Shown piece after piece: positions 17,666 to 25,833 of a stretch of 64,000 nucleotides of DNA; position 1 is the stretch's first letter, and each line of letters opens with the position of its first letter. The stretch comes from Bacteriovoracaceae bacterium (lineage in GTDB: Bacteria; Bdellovibrionota; Bacteriovoracia; Bacteriovoracales; Bacteriovoracaceae). The stretch spans positions 1-64,000 of the forward strand of contig CANEUH010000022.1 in NCBI GenBank assembly GCA_947441615.1. The letters run 5' to 3'. The position numbers and the translations under genes are program-made. The notes below the pieces were generated by a model. It searched no databases. It saw nothing but the letters and a program-made list of their open reading frames with translations, and had not been told where the DNA came from.

Positions 17666-18403
17666 CTAGCTATCACTGAGAGGTCTAAAATAGGAGTGTC
17701 CTAAGAGAACAAGATTTCGGCGAATAAAGTTTCTTCTACGAAGTACAAAGTTAGTTGGACGTTTAGGATTCCACCGACGAGGATTAGGAAGAATCGCCGC
17801 AAATAATTGCGCCTCTCCAAGGCTTAGCTTACTTGAAGGTTTTTTCCAGAAGTGAGTGGCAGCTGCTTCTGCACCATAAATACCTGGACCTAGTTCAATG
17901 ACATTAAGATAAACTTCAAGAATTCTTCTTTTATCCCAAAGCATTTCAATGAGAACAGTGAAATAAACCTCTAAACCTTTTCTTAAGTAAGTTCTTGAGG
18001 GATAGAGGAAAACATTTTTAGCTGTTTGCTGAGAAATAGTAGAGGCCCCCATTTTCACTTTACGACGTTTATTCGCATCAATGGCCTTTGCGATCGCTTC
18101 AAAGTCAAATCCATTATGGGAGAGAAACTTAGGGTCTTCAGAAGCGATGACTGCTCTTTGTAAGTGAGGAGAAATTTCATCAATTGAAACCCAGTCCTTA
18201 CTAATAGGAACCCACTTTCCCTCTAAGGCATATTCAATGGTTCTTAAAACAACGAGAGGGGTGGCATAGACGGGTAACCAACGATAGGCGGAAACTAAAA
18301 GAAAACTTCCAATAAAAAAAGCAGCAATACTTAAGAGGACGATCTTTTTGATCTTCCCAAAGTAAGGCCGCGCTTTTGCAAATTCTCTTCTAATGTATCC
18401 CAT
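17666..18403 (-). CDS. mtgA: Monofunctional biosynthetic peptidoglycan transglycosylase
   Basis: Glycosyltransferase family 51 enzyme that polymerises lipid II glycan strands at the outer face of the inner membrane. A single N-terminal anchor (residues ~21-44) precedes the GT51 domain with its five motifs: AVIASEDPKFLSHNGFDFEA (catalytic Glu in ASED), GASTISQQTAKNVFL, KRRILEVYLNVIELG, GIYGAEAAA and LAAILPNP-like LFAAILPNPRRW. The 245 residues and the lack of a transpeptidase domain identify MtgA rather than a class A PBP. It is transcribed away from rimO and its promoter region carries an inverted repeat. Confidence 0.95.
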   Translation of the reverse strand: MGYIRREFAKARPYFGKIKKIVLLSIAAFFIGSFLLVSAYRWLPVYATPLVVLRTIEYALEGKWVPISKDWVSIDEISPHLQRAVIASEDPKFLSHNGFDFEAIAKAIDANKRRKVKMGASTISQQTAKNVFLYPSRTYLRKGLEVYFTVLIEMLWDKRRILEVYLNVIELGPGIYGAEAAATHFWKKPSSKLSLGEAQLFAAILPNPRRWNPKRPTNFVLRRRNFIRRNLVLLGHSYFRPLSDS

Positions 18404-18442
18404 ACTCTTCTTTGATAAATAAAAACAAACTTTCTGTCTCTT

Positions 18443-18470
18443 ATTATATTGTAGAAGCGGTAAATTCTAC
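18443..18470 (-). promoter_or_regulatory. mtgA -10 element and operator-like inverted repeat
   Basis: On the minus strand a perfect TATAAT (18448-18443) sits about 40 bp before mtgA. Just upstream, GTAGAA (18451-18456) and TTCTAC (18465-18470) form an inverted repeat covering the region between -10 and -35. No good -35 is visible, which fits an activator- or repressor-controlled promoter; this role is inference. Confidence 0.4.
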
Positions 18471-18503
18471 TTGCCCCGAAATATTTTTCCTCCCCACTTG
18501 CAA

Positions 18504-18520
18504 TTTCCCCTAGGGGCAAA
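18504..18520. promoter_or_regulatory. Palindrome in the mtgA-rimO intergenic region
   Basis: TTTCCCCTAGGGGCAAA contains the perfect palindrome CCCCTAGGGG, embedded in a longer imperfect repeat (CACTTGCAATTT ... CAAATGTG). It lies centrally between the two divergent genes and could be a protein-binding site. No family is assigned. Confidence 0.35.
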
Positions 18521-18668
18521 TGTGAGAAAGTTGGACCCAATAAATCCCTGTTTTTGCATGGCGACATGCTGAGACTGTGGCATTTTTACAGACTGAAGTG
18601 TCCTTGTGAATGACTTTTCAATTCTATTCCTTTAGAACCACTCAAAACTTGAATCATAGGTGCACTTT

Positions 18669-20051
18669 ATGAACTTGGAACCAAAAAAATTTCAGGAAAA
18701 ATCCCTTTATTTTACTTCATTGGGATGCTCAAAAAACTTAGTCGACTCCCAGGTCATGTTGGGACATTTAAAGCTTGATGGTTTCACCATTGCGCAGGAG
18801 CCACAGGATGCCGAAGTCATCATAGTGAATACTTGTTCGTTCGTTGAAGCCGCTAAGGTTGAATCAATTGAAACCGTTTTAGATCTTGCGACTTATAAAG
18901 AAGATGGAAAATGCCAGGCATTGGTGATGTCTGGGTGTATGGCACAGAGATACTCAAATGAATTAGAAAATGAGATGCCGGAAATCGACATGTTTATTGG
19001 AACGGGAGAGTATCACAAAATCGTTCCTCTCTTAAAGGCGATGGAAGAAGGAAAGCTTGAAAAAAAATCTTTCGTAGAAATTCCACGGTTCATTCATACA
19101 GAGTTTGATCCACGTTTAAATACGTCTCCCTTTTATATGGCGTGGTTAAAAATTTCTGAAGGATGCAATCGAAATTGTACCTTCTGTATTATTCCTACAC
19201 TTCGTGGAAAGCTTCGTTCTCGTACAGTAGATTCTTTAGTTAAGGAAGCTGAACAGTTGGCATCAACAGGTGTACGTGAATTAAATCTTATTTCTCAGGA
19301 CTTCTCTGACTACGGCGTAGACTTAGAGGGGGGCGGAAAGAAAGAGAGCAAGAACCCAATGATCTATGAGCTACTTTCTAGGCTAGAAAAAGTTCAAGGT
19401 ATAGACTGGGTTAGAGTGTTTTATTTTTATCCAGATGATCTGACTGAAGATGTGATGGATTTAATGGCGAAATCTACAAAAATCACAAAATATTTAGATA
19501 TGCCCGTCCAGCACTTTGCCGACGGTGTGCTTAAGAGAATGAATCGCCGAGTAACTGAAGAAGTTATTCATCAAAAAATTAAAACCCTTCGGGAAAAAAT
19601 TCCAGGCATCGTTTTAAGGACTTCGATCATTGTTGGTTTCCCTGGTGAAACAGAAGAAGATTTTGAAGCTCTTCTAAATGGAATTAAGACTGCACGATTT
19701 AACCACCTTGGAGTCTTTAAGTATTCTGATGAGGAAGGAACTCCAGCTGTTCGCTTAAAAAACAAAGTTTCTCAAGAGATTATTGATGAGCGTTTTGAAA
19801 AGCTTTATGAGGCACAAAAAGAAATTGCTCGTGAATTAAACCAAGAATATGTAGGTAAAGTGATTGAAGTTCTTGTTGAAGGACCACACGAAGAAACGGA
19901 ACTCCTTCTCCAAGGTCGCCATGCTGGTCAGGCCCCAGATATTGATGGAAAAGTGATCATTAACGATGGATTGGCCAAGGCCGGAGATATAGTAAAAGTT
20001 GAAATAACTGAAGTCCTAGACTACGACCTCGTGGGAAGAATTATTCAATAA
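18669..20051 (+). CDS. rimO: Ribosomal protein uS12 methylthiotransferase RimO
   Basis: Radical-SAM enzyme that adds a methylthio group to the beta carbon of an Asp in ribosomal protein S12. The N-terminal UPF0004 domain has SLGCSKNLVDSQVMLG and VNTCSFVEAAKVESIE, supplying cluster cysteines. The radical-SAM motif is ISEGCNRNCTFCIIPTLRG. A C-terminal TRAM-like segment ends the 460-residue chain. KNLVDSE/Q-type N-terminus separates RimO from MiaB. ATG at 18669 is chosen because AGGTG lies at good spacing; a GTG three codons earlier is inside that site. Confidence 0.96.
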   Translation: MNLEPKKFQEKSLYFTSLGCSKNLVDSQVMLGHLKLDGFTIAQEPQDAEVIIVNTCSFVEAAKVESIETVLDLATYKEDGKCQALVMSGCMAQRYSNELENEMPEIDMFIGTGEYHKIVPLLKAMEEGKLEKKSFVEIPRFIHTEFDPRLNTSPFYMAWLKISEGCNRNCTFCIIPTLRGKLRSRTVDSLVKEAEQLASTGVRELNLISQDFSDYGVDLEGGGKKESKNPMIYELLSRLEKVQGIDWVRVFYFYPDDLTEDVMDLMAKSTKITKYLDMPVQHFADGVLKRMNRRVTEEVIHQKIKTLREKIPGIVLRTSIIVGFPGETEEDFEALLNGIKTARFNHLGVFKYSDEEGTPAVRLKNKVSQEIIDERFEKLYEAQKEIARELNQEYVGKVIEVLVEGPHEETELLLQGRHAGQAPDIDGKVIINDGLAKAGDIVKVEITEVLDYDLVGRIIQ

Positions 20052-20070
20052 ATGATTCTTTAAGGAAGTC

Positions 20071-20973
20071 ATGATGAGATTACTTACCTTTCTTCTAGCC
20101 CTGTTTTTTTCATTTTTTGCATCAGCATTTACTCAAGAAGTGAATGTTGATGTTATAACTGCCAAAAAGCACTTAAATTTTCCCGTGGGTGTTGGATCAA
20201 AAGTAAGATTAACTTTCAGTACGGATCAAAAGACGAAAGAAGCCATCTTCTTAGGACGATTGGTTAATCAAGAAAATGAAACTGAAGAGTATTTATTTTT
20301 AGATGAAGTAAAAACTCGAATTGTCATGATTGATTCAGAAAATATTGTGGGACTAAGAAAATCCCGTACAGAGGCCATCGTCCGACCTATAAATCAGCAG
20401 GGTTCAACTTGTGCAGCTTATGGTTTCTTTCATTTTTGGAATCAAATGCATGCCAGTGGTTTTAATAAATCAGAAAATCTTACTCAAATGATGAGCTCTG
20501 ACCGCACTCGTCTTCAGTTTTTAGAGGAAGCGATCGATATCTATTATTTGCAGAATCGTAATAACATCACAAACATTATGAAGCTTTTCGGCAAGAGATT
20601 TGGCTTCTCTTGTAAGTCACATCATTTTACAAGTTCTAAGGATGTTTCTGAATTTCTCTTTATTAAGTCAGCCGAAGGAAGACCTCTTTTGATTGATTTT
20701 AATATTGGTTCGGATATGGTTTCTTCAACTTATGAAATTAAAGATTACGAAAATCCGACTTCGATTGACCCTCGTCTTTGGATCCCTCGTCAAGTTGGGC
20801 AAAGAACTGCTAGTGGCCACGTGATCGTAGCGGCCGGGTCATTTATTTCTAGGGGAAAGAAGAAACTTTTAATTCTAGATTCTAACTGGTCTGAACCCAG
20901 AGTTTGGGATCTCGAGAAATATGTAGCTAGAAAAGCTGCTTATAAAGAAATGGGTGTTCATACTTGTCAGTGA
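20071..20973 (+). CDS. Secreted papain-like cysteine protease candidate
   Basis: A signal peptide (residues 1-18) leads into a ~280-residue exported protein. INQQGSTCAAYGFFHFW (residues 107-123) resembles the papain active site NQGxCGSCWAF, with Gln109/110 as oxyanion residue and Cys114 as nucleophile. ASGHVIVAAGS places the catalytic His at 250, and LILDSNW the Asn at 272. The order Gln-Cys-His-Asn is that of clan CA peptidases. Family membership is inferred from these motifs alone. A clear Shine-Dalgarno (AAGGAAG) precedes the start. A role in digesting external or prey protein would be consistent but is not shown. Confidence 0.65.
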   Translation: MMRLLTFLLALFFSFFASAFTQEVNVDVITAKKHLNFPVGVGSKVRLTFSTDQKTKEAIFLGRLVNQENETEEYLFLDEVKTRIVMIDSENIVGLRKSRTEAIVRPINQQGSTCAAYGFFHFWNQMHASGFNKSENLTQMMSSDRTRLQFLEEAIDIYYLQNRNNITNIMKLFGKRFGFSCKSHHFTSSKDVSEFLFIKSAEGRPLLIDFNIGSDMVSSTYEIKDYENPTSIDPRLWIPRQVGQRTASGHVIVAAGSFISRGKKKLLILDSNWSEPRVWDLEKYVARKAAYKEMGVHTCQ

Positions 20974-21293
20974 TCTTTTAGAGGCGACTTTTTTTGATTT
21001 AGTGCTTCTTCAAGGTCTTTAATTTCATCATTTAATTTATTGTTTTTTGCTTCGTGTAGTTTGTAATGAAGAAGACCATAGGCCTGTTTGTCCTTTAGGT
21101 CTTTTGTGAGAAGCTTTGTTTCCATTTGAACCAACCCTAGTTCAATTTCTTTTACTTGAGCTGAAAGTTCTTTGAACCTGAGATCAATTTGATGGTGTAG
21201 ATCGTTAATGAGAGCAGAGGTTTGAGTCACGACTGCTGCTACGATAACATCGTCCTCAATTTTACGCTTTTTCGAAAAGAAACTTCCAAACAT
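20967..21293 (-). CDS. Small coiled-coil protein of unknown function
   Basis: 108 residues, highly charged, with heptad-like spacing from about residue 25 to 100 (INDLHHQIDLRFKELSAQV, then EIELGLVQMETKLL and LNDEIKDLEEAL). No signal peptide or membrane segment; it is probably cytoplasmic and oligomeric. The N-terminus FGSFFSKKRKIEDD is amphipathic. It overlaps the upstream protease gene tail to tail by seven bases. A GGGGTG lies before the ATG. No family is recognised. Confidence 0.65.
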   Translation of the reverse strand: MFGSFFSKKRKIEDDVIVAAVVTQTSALINDLHHQIDLRFKELSAQVKEIELGLVQMETKLLTKDLKDKQAYGLLHYKLHEAKNNKLNDEIKDLEEALNQKKSPLKDH

Positions 21294-21415
21294 GATTCAC
21301 CCCGCTCTTATCTATCATAGAGCAAAATGACATAAGAATCTTTCGAGGCAAGAATCTCCTAGTGAGAGGGTAGAGGATTTGACTTAAAATGGTTGAATAA
21401 TTAAGGAGTTACTTC

Positions 21416-22246
21416 GTGAAAAAGTTGATTATCGTCATCGGACTTCTATCCTCTATGATTTCATTCGCTCATGCGTCCTCTGTTGAGCCGAGCTGGAAAA
21501 TAAAACTCAGGGGTTTGATCACGAGTGTTGCCGGTGAAGAGTGGGGCAATAAAATTCTTGGAGAACCTCCCGCTTTGAATCTTTCAGAGTTCGTTTTACC
21601 AGAAATTCCTAAGCAATTTAAAAAATCAACGGACATAGGAAGTTATTCAAAGAAAACCAAAGCTCCAACTGAGTTTGATAAGTTGCCACTAGATAAGAAA
21701 AGGCAATTTGATTATAAATTTATTGAAGAACTTTTTCAGGTGACTAGGAAAACAGAAGCAAAGGATGAGGATTTGGTGAATTGGCTTAACACTCTTGAAC
21801 AGGGTGGATCACGTGAGGGCATCTATCAAGCTCTTGTCTTAGATGAAGTCTACAATGGTATGGAAAGCATGGAGGAGAGACCAACAAAAAAATTGTTGGA
21901 TTTTTGTCTTCAATACAGCCAAAAGTTTCACAATCAAACTTTTAAGCCGGAATCGTTGAATCAGCTTAATCTATACTCATTAAAAAGAATTTTCACTGAA
22001 AAGGGCTTGGATCTTTTGGAGTATTATGAAGTGAAAGACCTGGACTCACTTTACAGATGGTATGCCATTCTTTCTGAAGATATGGCAAAAAATGATGGAC
22101 CATTGATGCAATCACAAATCAGGAAAAATCAGTCTGCAAAATACCACTACGAGTGGGCGAAGAGTATGCCAATTCAGCACATTAAATCTGAGTACGTGAT
22201 CAAAATGCACTCAATTATGAATGGTCTTCAGCTTATTTCTCAATAG
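21416..22246 (+). CDS. Secreted protein of unknown function
   Basis: 276 residues with a GTG start nine bases after AAGGAG and a typical signal peptide (KKLIIVIGLLSSMISFAHAS, cleavage near residue 21). The mature part is mostly helical and charged, with no cysteine pair except one in FCLQYS and no catalytic motif that I recognise. The 3' end overlaps epmA by seven bases tail to tail. It is probably periplasmic or exported; no function is proposed. Confidence 0.75.
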   Translation: MKKLIIVIGLLSSMISFAHASSVEPSWKIKLRGLITSVAGEEWGNKILGEPPALNLSEFVLPEIPKQFKKSTDIGSYSKKTKAPTEFDKLPLDKKRQFDYKFIEELFQVTRKTEAKDEDLVNWLNTLEQGGSREGIYQALVLDEVYNGMESMEERPTKKLLDFCLQYSQKFHNQTFKPESLNQLNLYSLKRIFTEKGLDLLEYYEVKDLDSLYRWYAILSEDMAKNDGPLMQSQIRKNQSAKYHYEWAKSMPIQHIKSEYVIKMHSIMNGLQLISQ

Positions 22247-23199
22247 AAAAAAGGATTATCAATCTTAAAAATTGAATAGAGAAGCCTCTCGACTCCGAGA
22301 GCAATTCCTGCTGATGGCGGGAGACCTTTATCCATGACTAAATAAAAGTTCGAAGGAGTCGGAAGTTGATAATGGTAAATTTTTTGTTTCAATTCGTTCT
22401 GAATCCTAAATCTTTCTCTCTGTTCTTTGGCATCCGTCAGTTCATTAAAACAGTTACAGAGTTCAATTCCGTTAATATAAATTTCAAATCTCTCACAAAC
22501 TCTTGGATCCTCTTTCTTTAATGTGGAGAGAGCACTCAGAGGAGCAGGAAATTCCGTAATCATGAGTAAAGGATATTTTGAGATAACGGGCTCTATTTTA
22601 TTTAAGTAAAGAAGGAAAAAGTAATCATCCCATTCTAGTTCTGCGGCCGGAACTGGAACCTCTGGAAAATTATTTAATAACTTTTTTATTGAATCTATTT
22701 CGAGATAGTTAAGAATTTCGATATTGAGCTCTTCTCTAAAGAGTTCACTCATTGTCTTCTTTATTAGTTTTTTACCAATGAGTTCGGGTCTTATTGGTAA
22801 GCCTTTCTTTTGACCTTGATTCATAACTGTTTGAATAAGCTCTTCCGTATCGTGCATGATGCTCTCATAGCGCTCATTTTTCCTATACCATTCAAGCATG
22901 AGAAATTGTGGTCTATGAATGGGGGATTCTGGCTCATCTCTAAAACAATAAGAAATAGAAAAAATTCTATCCAAACTATCTTCACTTCCCAAAAGTTCCT
23001 TCATGCAAAACTCAGGAGATGTGTGGAGGTAGAGAGGTTTTAATGAATTTTTCTGAACAGAATGCAATTGAAAAGGGTGAATATGGACTTCCATCCCTGG
23101 ATTTTCGACGGCGGGGGGAGTTAACACGTCGAGGAAGCCTTGCTCCCCGAAATAGTTTCTAATAATCTGTATGAGTTCAAAAAGGTGCCTACGACTCAT
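22240..23199 (-). CDS. epmA: EF-P lysine ligase EpmA
   Basis: Paralog of class II lysyl-tRNA synthetase without the anticodon-binding domain. It attaches (R)-beta-lysine to a conserved Lys of EF-P so that polyproline stretches are translated. Class II motifs are visible: TSPEFCMKELL and FSISYCFRDEPESPIHRPQF with FLMLEWYR (motif 2), and GIALGVERLL (motif 3) near the C-terminus. The 319 residues fit EpmA (325) and not LysS (~500). The ATG start is fixed by an upstream in-frame TGA. Its start codon overlaps that of the divergent Nudix gene by two bases (CATG). epmB and efp are not in the window. Confidence 0.93.
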   Translation of the reverse strand: MSRRHLFELIQIIRNYFGEQGFLDVLTPPAVENPGMEVHIHPFQLHSVQKNSLKPLYLHTSPEFCMKELLGSEDSLDRIFSISYCFRDEPESPIHRPQFLMLEWYRKNERYESIMHDTEELIQTVMNQGQKKGLPIRPELIGKKLIKKTMSELFREELNIEILNYLEIDSIKKLLNNFPEVPVPAAELEWDDYFFLLYLNKIEPVISKYPLLMITEFPAPLSALSTLKKEDPRVCERFEIYINGIELCNCFNELTDAKEQRERFRIQNELKQKIYHYQLPTPSNFYLVMDKGLPPSAGIALGVERLLYSIFKIDNPFFY

Positions 23200-23791
23200 G
23201 GATTTTCACCGTATAAGACAAATTGTTCAGGGAGAGCATACCCTTATGCCCAGCGAGTGGAAAGGGGCGGTTCTTTTTTTGTGTAATGAGGAACATGTTT
23301 TTTTCATCAAGCGCTCTCCACATATGCCAACTCACGGTGGGCAAATAGCTTTTGTGGGAGGTCACAAAAAAGAATCTGAAGTTGATCCCTGGATTGTTGC
23401 TCAGAGAGAATTTGAAGAAGAAACAGGGCTTAATTCAAATAAGGTTAGTTTTTTGGGCCATCTTCCAGTTGTTATGACGGCAAGATTGCAGCCGATTGTT
23501 CCAGTGATGGGAAAACTTCTTATCTCCACTGAAGAATTCATGCGAGAAGTGAAAAGTAATGGAGAGTGGGACGATTGCCTTGCCTATCCATGGAGTGAAC
23601 TTTGTATTGAAGAGAATTGGGAATTTGCATGGAGAAACGGTTATGCGAAATTTCCAGTTCTCTTTCACGCGATCAGAAGAGGTACCTATAGACCTAAGTC
23701 CCAAGAGATTCAAACTCACTTACTGTGGGGCGCAACAGCTTCTATGGTCTGGGATTTCTTGCGCCTTTACTATGGGCATGGGGATAGTTAA
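23198..23791 (+). CDS. Nudix hydrolase, CoA pyrophosphatase type
   Basis: 198 residues. HGGQIAFVGGHKKESEVDPW, followed by REFEEETGL, is a Nudix box with the preceding HxGQIAFPGG-like UPF0035 signature typical of NudL/YeaB/PCD1 enzymes that split coenzyme A into phosphopantetheine and ADP. The C-terminal part is tolerant and shows no other domain. The start is uncertain: ATG 23198 (chosen) overlaps the epmA start codon head to head, while another ATG at 23171 would extend it nine codons into epmA. AAAAAGG lies about twelve bases upstream of the chosen ATG. Confidence 0.82.
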   Translation: MDFHRIRQIVQGEHTLMPSEWKGAVLFLCNEEHVFFIKRSPHMPTHGGQIAFVGGHKKESEVDPWIVAQREFEEETGLNSNKVSFLGHLPVVMTARLQPIVPVMGKLLISTEEFMREVKSNGEWDDCLAYPWSELCIEENWEFAWRNGYAKFPVLFHAIRRGTYRPKSQEIQTHLLWGATASMVWDFLRLYYGHGDS

Positions 23792-23820
23792 TACTAGCGT
23801 GCATTAAAAAGGAAATTGAG

Positions 23821-24909
23821 ATGAATACTATCGGGTTAATACTGGTTGGGCTTTTGATTGTAGCACTGGTTATTTATTTTCTGTTCTTTAGAAAGAAACC
23901 CCGAGTTCCAGAGATTTCTTCAAAAGCGCCAGCAATTGAAGTGACTCCTGTCGTTGAAGAAAAAAAAATAGTCGAAGTTCCTAAGGTTGGGTGGAAAGAA
24001 AGATTGAGTCTTGGTCTGTCCACATCGCGCTCACAAGTCTGGGGAAAAATTGGAAATTTATTTTCAGGCCCATCCCCACAACTCGATGAAATTGAAGAAG
24101 TTCTTTATACGGCAGATATCCCGACGGGCCTGGTTCAGGAGCTACTCGAGAAACTAGAAAAAGATGGTAAGGGAAAATCTTCAACTGAAATTCAAAATTT
24201 AGTTTTTGGCTTTATGAAAAATAAAATGGAGCCTGTTCAACATAATATTCATCATGATGTTTTTGAATTTAAGGCTGGAGGAAATAAAACTCGAGTTTTC
24301 ATGATTGTCGGAGTGAATGGTGCTGGCAAAACCACCACGATAGGAAAACTAGCTACGAAATTAAAATCCCAGGGCGCAAAAGTTATTGTTGGCGCGTGTG
24401 ATACCTTTCGCGCAGCTGCTGTAGATCAACTTCAAGTTTGGTGTGACAGGGCCGGAGTTGATATGGTTAGGGCCAAGGACGGGGCTGATCCAAGTGGAGT
24501 GGCTTATGACACGGTGGCTAAGGCTTATGCTGAGGGCTATGATTATTGTTTAATTGATACCGCCGGAAGACTTCACACGAATCAAAATCTCATGGATGAA
24601 CTTTCAAAAACCAAAAGAGTGATGGCCAAAATTAATGCTGAGGCACCTCAGGAAGTCCTCCTTGTCCTTGATGCCATCACTGGCCAGAATGCTCTCAAGC
24701 AGGCCCAAGAATTTAATAAGGCTCTTCAACTCACTGGAATCATATTCACCAAATGTGATGGGTCCGCTAAAGCAGGAAGTGCAGTTGGTATTGTTGATCA
24801 ACTCAAGGTCCCGATTACCTATATCGGAGTAGGTGAATCAGTCGATGATCTCCTCACTTTTGACCTAGATATATATCTAAAAACTTTAGTCGGTATAGAA
24901 ACTACTTAA
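23821..24909 (+). CDS. ftsY: Signal recognition particle receptor FtsY, membrane-anchored form
   Basis: GTPase receptor that docks SRP-bound ribosomes at the inner membrane. Residues ~4-24 form a real membrane segment (LILVGLLIVALVIYFLFF), replacing the acidic A domain of E. coli FtsY. The N domain spans about 65-150. The G domain has GVNGAGKTTTIGKLA, the DTFRAAAVDQLQ insertion box, DTAGRLHTNQNLMDEL, TKCDGSAKAGSAVGI and a C-terminal GVGESVDDL. The 362 residues are complete. AAAGGAA lies at normal distance from the ATG. Confidence 0.97.
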   Translation: MNTIGLILVGLLIVALVIYFLFFRKKPRVPEISSKAPAIEVTPVVEEKKIVEVPKVGWKERLSLGLSTSRSQVWGKIGNLFSGPSPQLDEIEEVLYTADIPTGLVQELLEKLEKDGKGKSSTEIQNLVFGFMKNKMEPVQHNIHHDVFEFKAGGNKTRVFMIVGVNGAGKTTTIGKLATKLKSQGAKVIVGACDTFRAAAVDQLQVWCDRAGVDMVRAKDGADPSGVAYDTVAKAYAEGYDYCLIDTAGRLHTNQNLMDELSKTKRVMAKINAEAPQEVLLVLDAITGQNALKQAQEFNKALQLTGIIFTKCDGSAKAGSAVGIVDQLKVPITYIGVGESVDDLLTFDLDIYLKTLVGIETT

Positions 24910-24945
24910 GCTCTTGAATTTACGCCAGTTCTTAAAGCGTCTTCG

Positions 24946-24974
24946 TTGACTTTTATCCAGGTCTCCCGTACCTT
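24946..24974 (+). promoter_or_regulatory. zapA promoter placing the start site on the ATG
   Basis: TTGACT (24946-24951, 5/6), exactly 17 bp, then TACCTT (24969-24974, 3/6). Seven bases past the -10 is 24981, the A of the zapA ATG, and no Shine-Dalgarno is present. Leaderless transcription is inferred. Confidence 0.5.
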
Positions 24975-24980
24975 ATTTCT

Positions 24981-25271
24981 ATGACTGAAAGTCAGGAAAA
25001 AGAGTTTAACGTTTTAGGTTGTAAGGTTAAGTACCGGCCTCTTCAAAACGATAGTCAAAATGCAAAGGCAGTCATTGAGCTGGTTCTTCGGGAGATCGAA
25101 GAACTTAAGTCAAAGAGGCCTATGCTAAGAGATACTGATGTGGCAGTTTTAGTTGCACTAAAACTCGCATCTGAAAAAATAGAGCTTGAGGATGAATATA
25201 AATTGAACATCATCAAACTCGAAGAATCTCTCGAAATGGCACTTCAAGCTTTAGGGCCTGAAGCGAATTAA
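24981..25271 (+). CDS. zapA: Cell division protein ZapA-like
   Basis: 96-residue protein with the ZapA pattern: a short beta-rich N-terminal head (FNVLGCKVKYRPL) and a long helix with a coiled-coil C-terminus (DTDVAVLVALKLASEKIELE onward). ZapA tetramers bundle FtsZ filaments at the division ring. The context supports it: in many Proteobacteria zapA precedes 6S RNA and the cyclo-ligase gene ygfA, which follows here only two bases after the stop, leaving no room for 6S RNA between them. No ribosome binding site precedes the ATG. Confidence 0.8.
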   Translation: MTESQEKEFNVLGCKVKYRPLQNDSQNAKAVIELVLREIEELKSKRPMLRDTDVAVLVALKLASEKIELEDEYKLNIIKLEESLEMALQALGPEAN

Positions 25272-25273
25272 TT

Positions 25274-25822
25274 GTGGGTAAGGAAAAAATTAGAAGTGAA
25301 CTTCTAAAAAAAATTTCTCTTCTTCCTCATGATGAAATTCAATCGTTAAGTTTTAATGTAACCAACCAACTTATTAAGTTCATCTCATCACTTCCTGAAT
25401 TATCAGATCAGATTGTGGGCGCCTATTTGCCTTTAAAATTTGAGATAGCCCCGGTTTATCAGGAACTTTTAAAACAAATTCCTTTGAACCTCGCCTATCC
25501 GGTTTTAATTGAAGGCCAAATGCTTTTTGGAATACCAAATGGCATGCCTCGGGGTGGGACTTGGTTAGATCAACCTTATCACCTCGTTGAACCGAACTGG
25601 TTTTTGGTCCCTGGTGTCGCTTTTGATTTGAATGGTGTCAGGCTTGGAAGAGGTAAAGGTTATTACGATCGTTATCTAGAAAACAGAGATGTTTTAAAAG
25701 TCGGAGTCACTTGGAGTCATCAGATCGTAGAACATGTTCCTTTTGAGCAGCATGACTGCCAAATGGATTTTATAATAACAGAAGATTTTTGTTGGGATGT
25801 TTCTCAGCAAATAAAGTTTTAA
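25274..25822 (+). CDS. 5-formyltetrahydrofolate cyclo-ligase family protein
   Basis: Converts 5-formyl-THF to 5,10-methenyl-THF using ATP, salvaging a dead-end folate. The C-terminal signature LVPGVAFDLNGVRLGRGKGYYDRYL (quoted in part: GRGKGYYDRYL) is complete, and the N-terminal RSELLKKI basic element fits the ATP site. At 182 residues it equals E. coli YgfA. The GTG start is two bases after zapA, so the two are coupled, and rny begins 11 bases further, making a zapA-cyclo-ligase-rny run. Confidence 0.92.
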   Translation: MGKEKIRSELLKKISLLPHDEIQSLSFNVTNQLIKFISSLPELSDQIVGAYLPLKFEIAPVYQELLKQIPLNLAYPVLIEGQMLFGIPNGMPRGGTWLDQPYHLVEPNWFLVPGVAFDLNGVRLGRGKGYYDRYLENRDVLKVGVTWSHQIVEHVPFEQHDCQMDFIITEDFCWDVSQQIKF

Positions 25823-25833
25823 GGGGAATATAT

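Noticed and set aside
25789-25833. Upstream extension of rny
   Set aside because: Lies in the preceding cyclo-ligase gene; AAGGGG and the membrane helix support ATG 25834.
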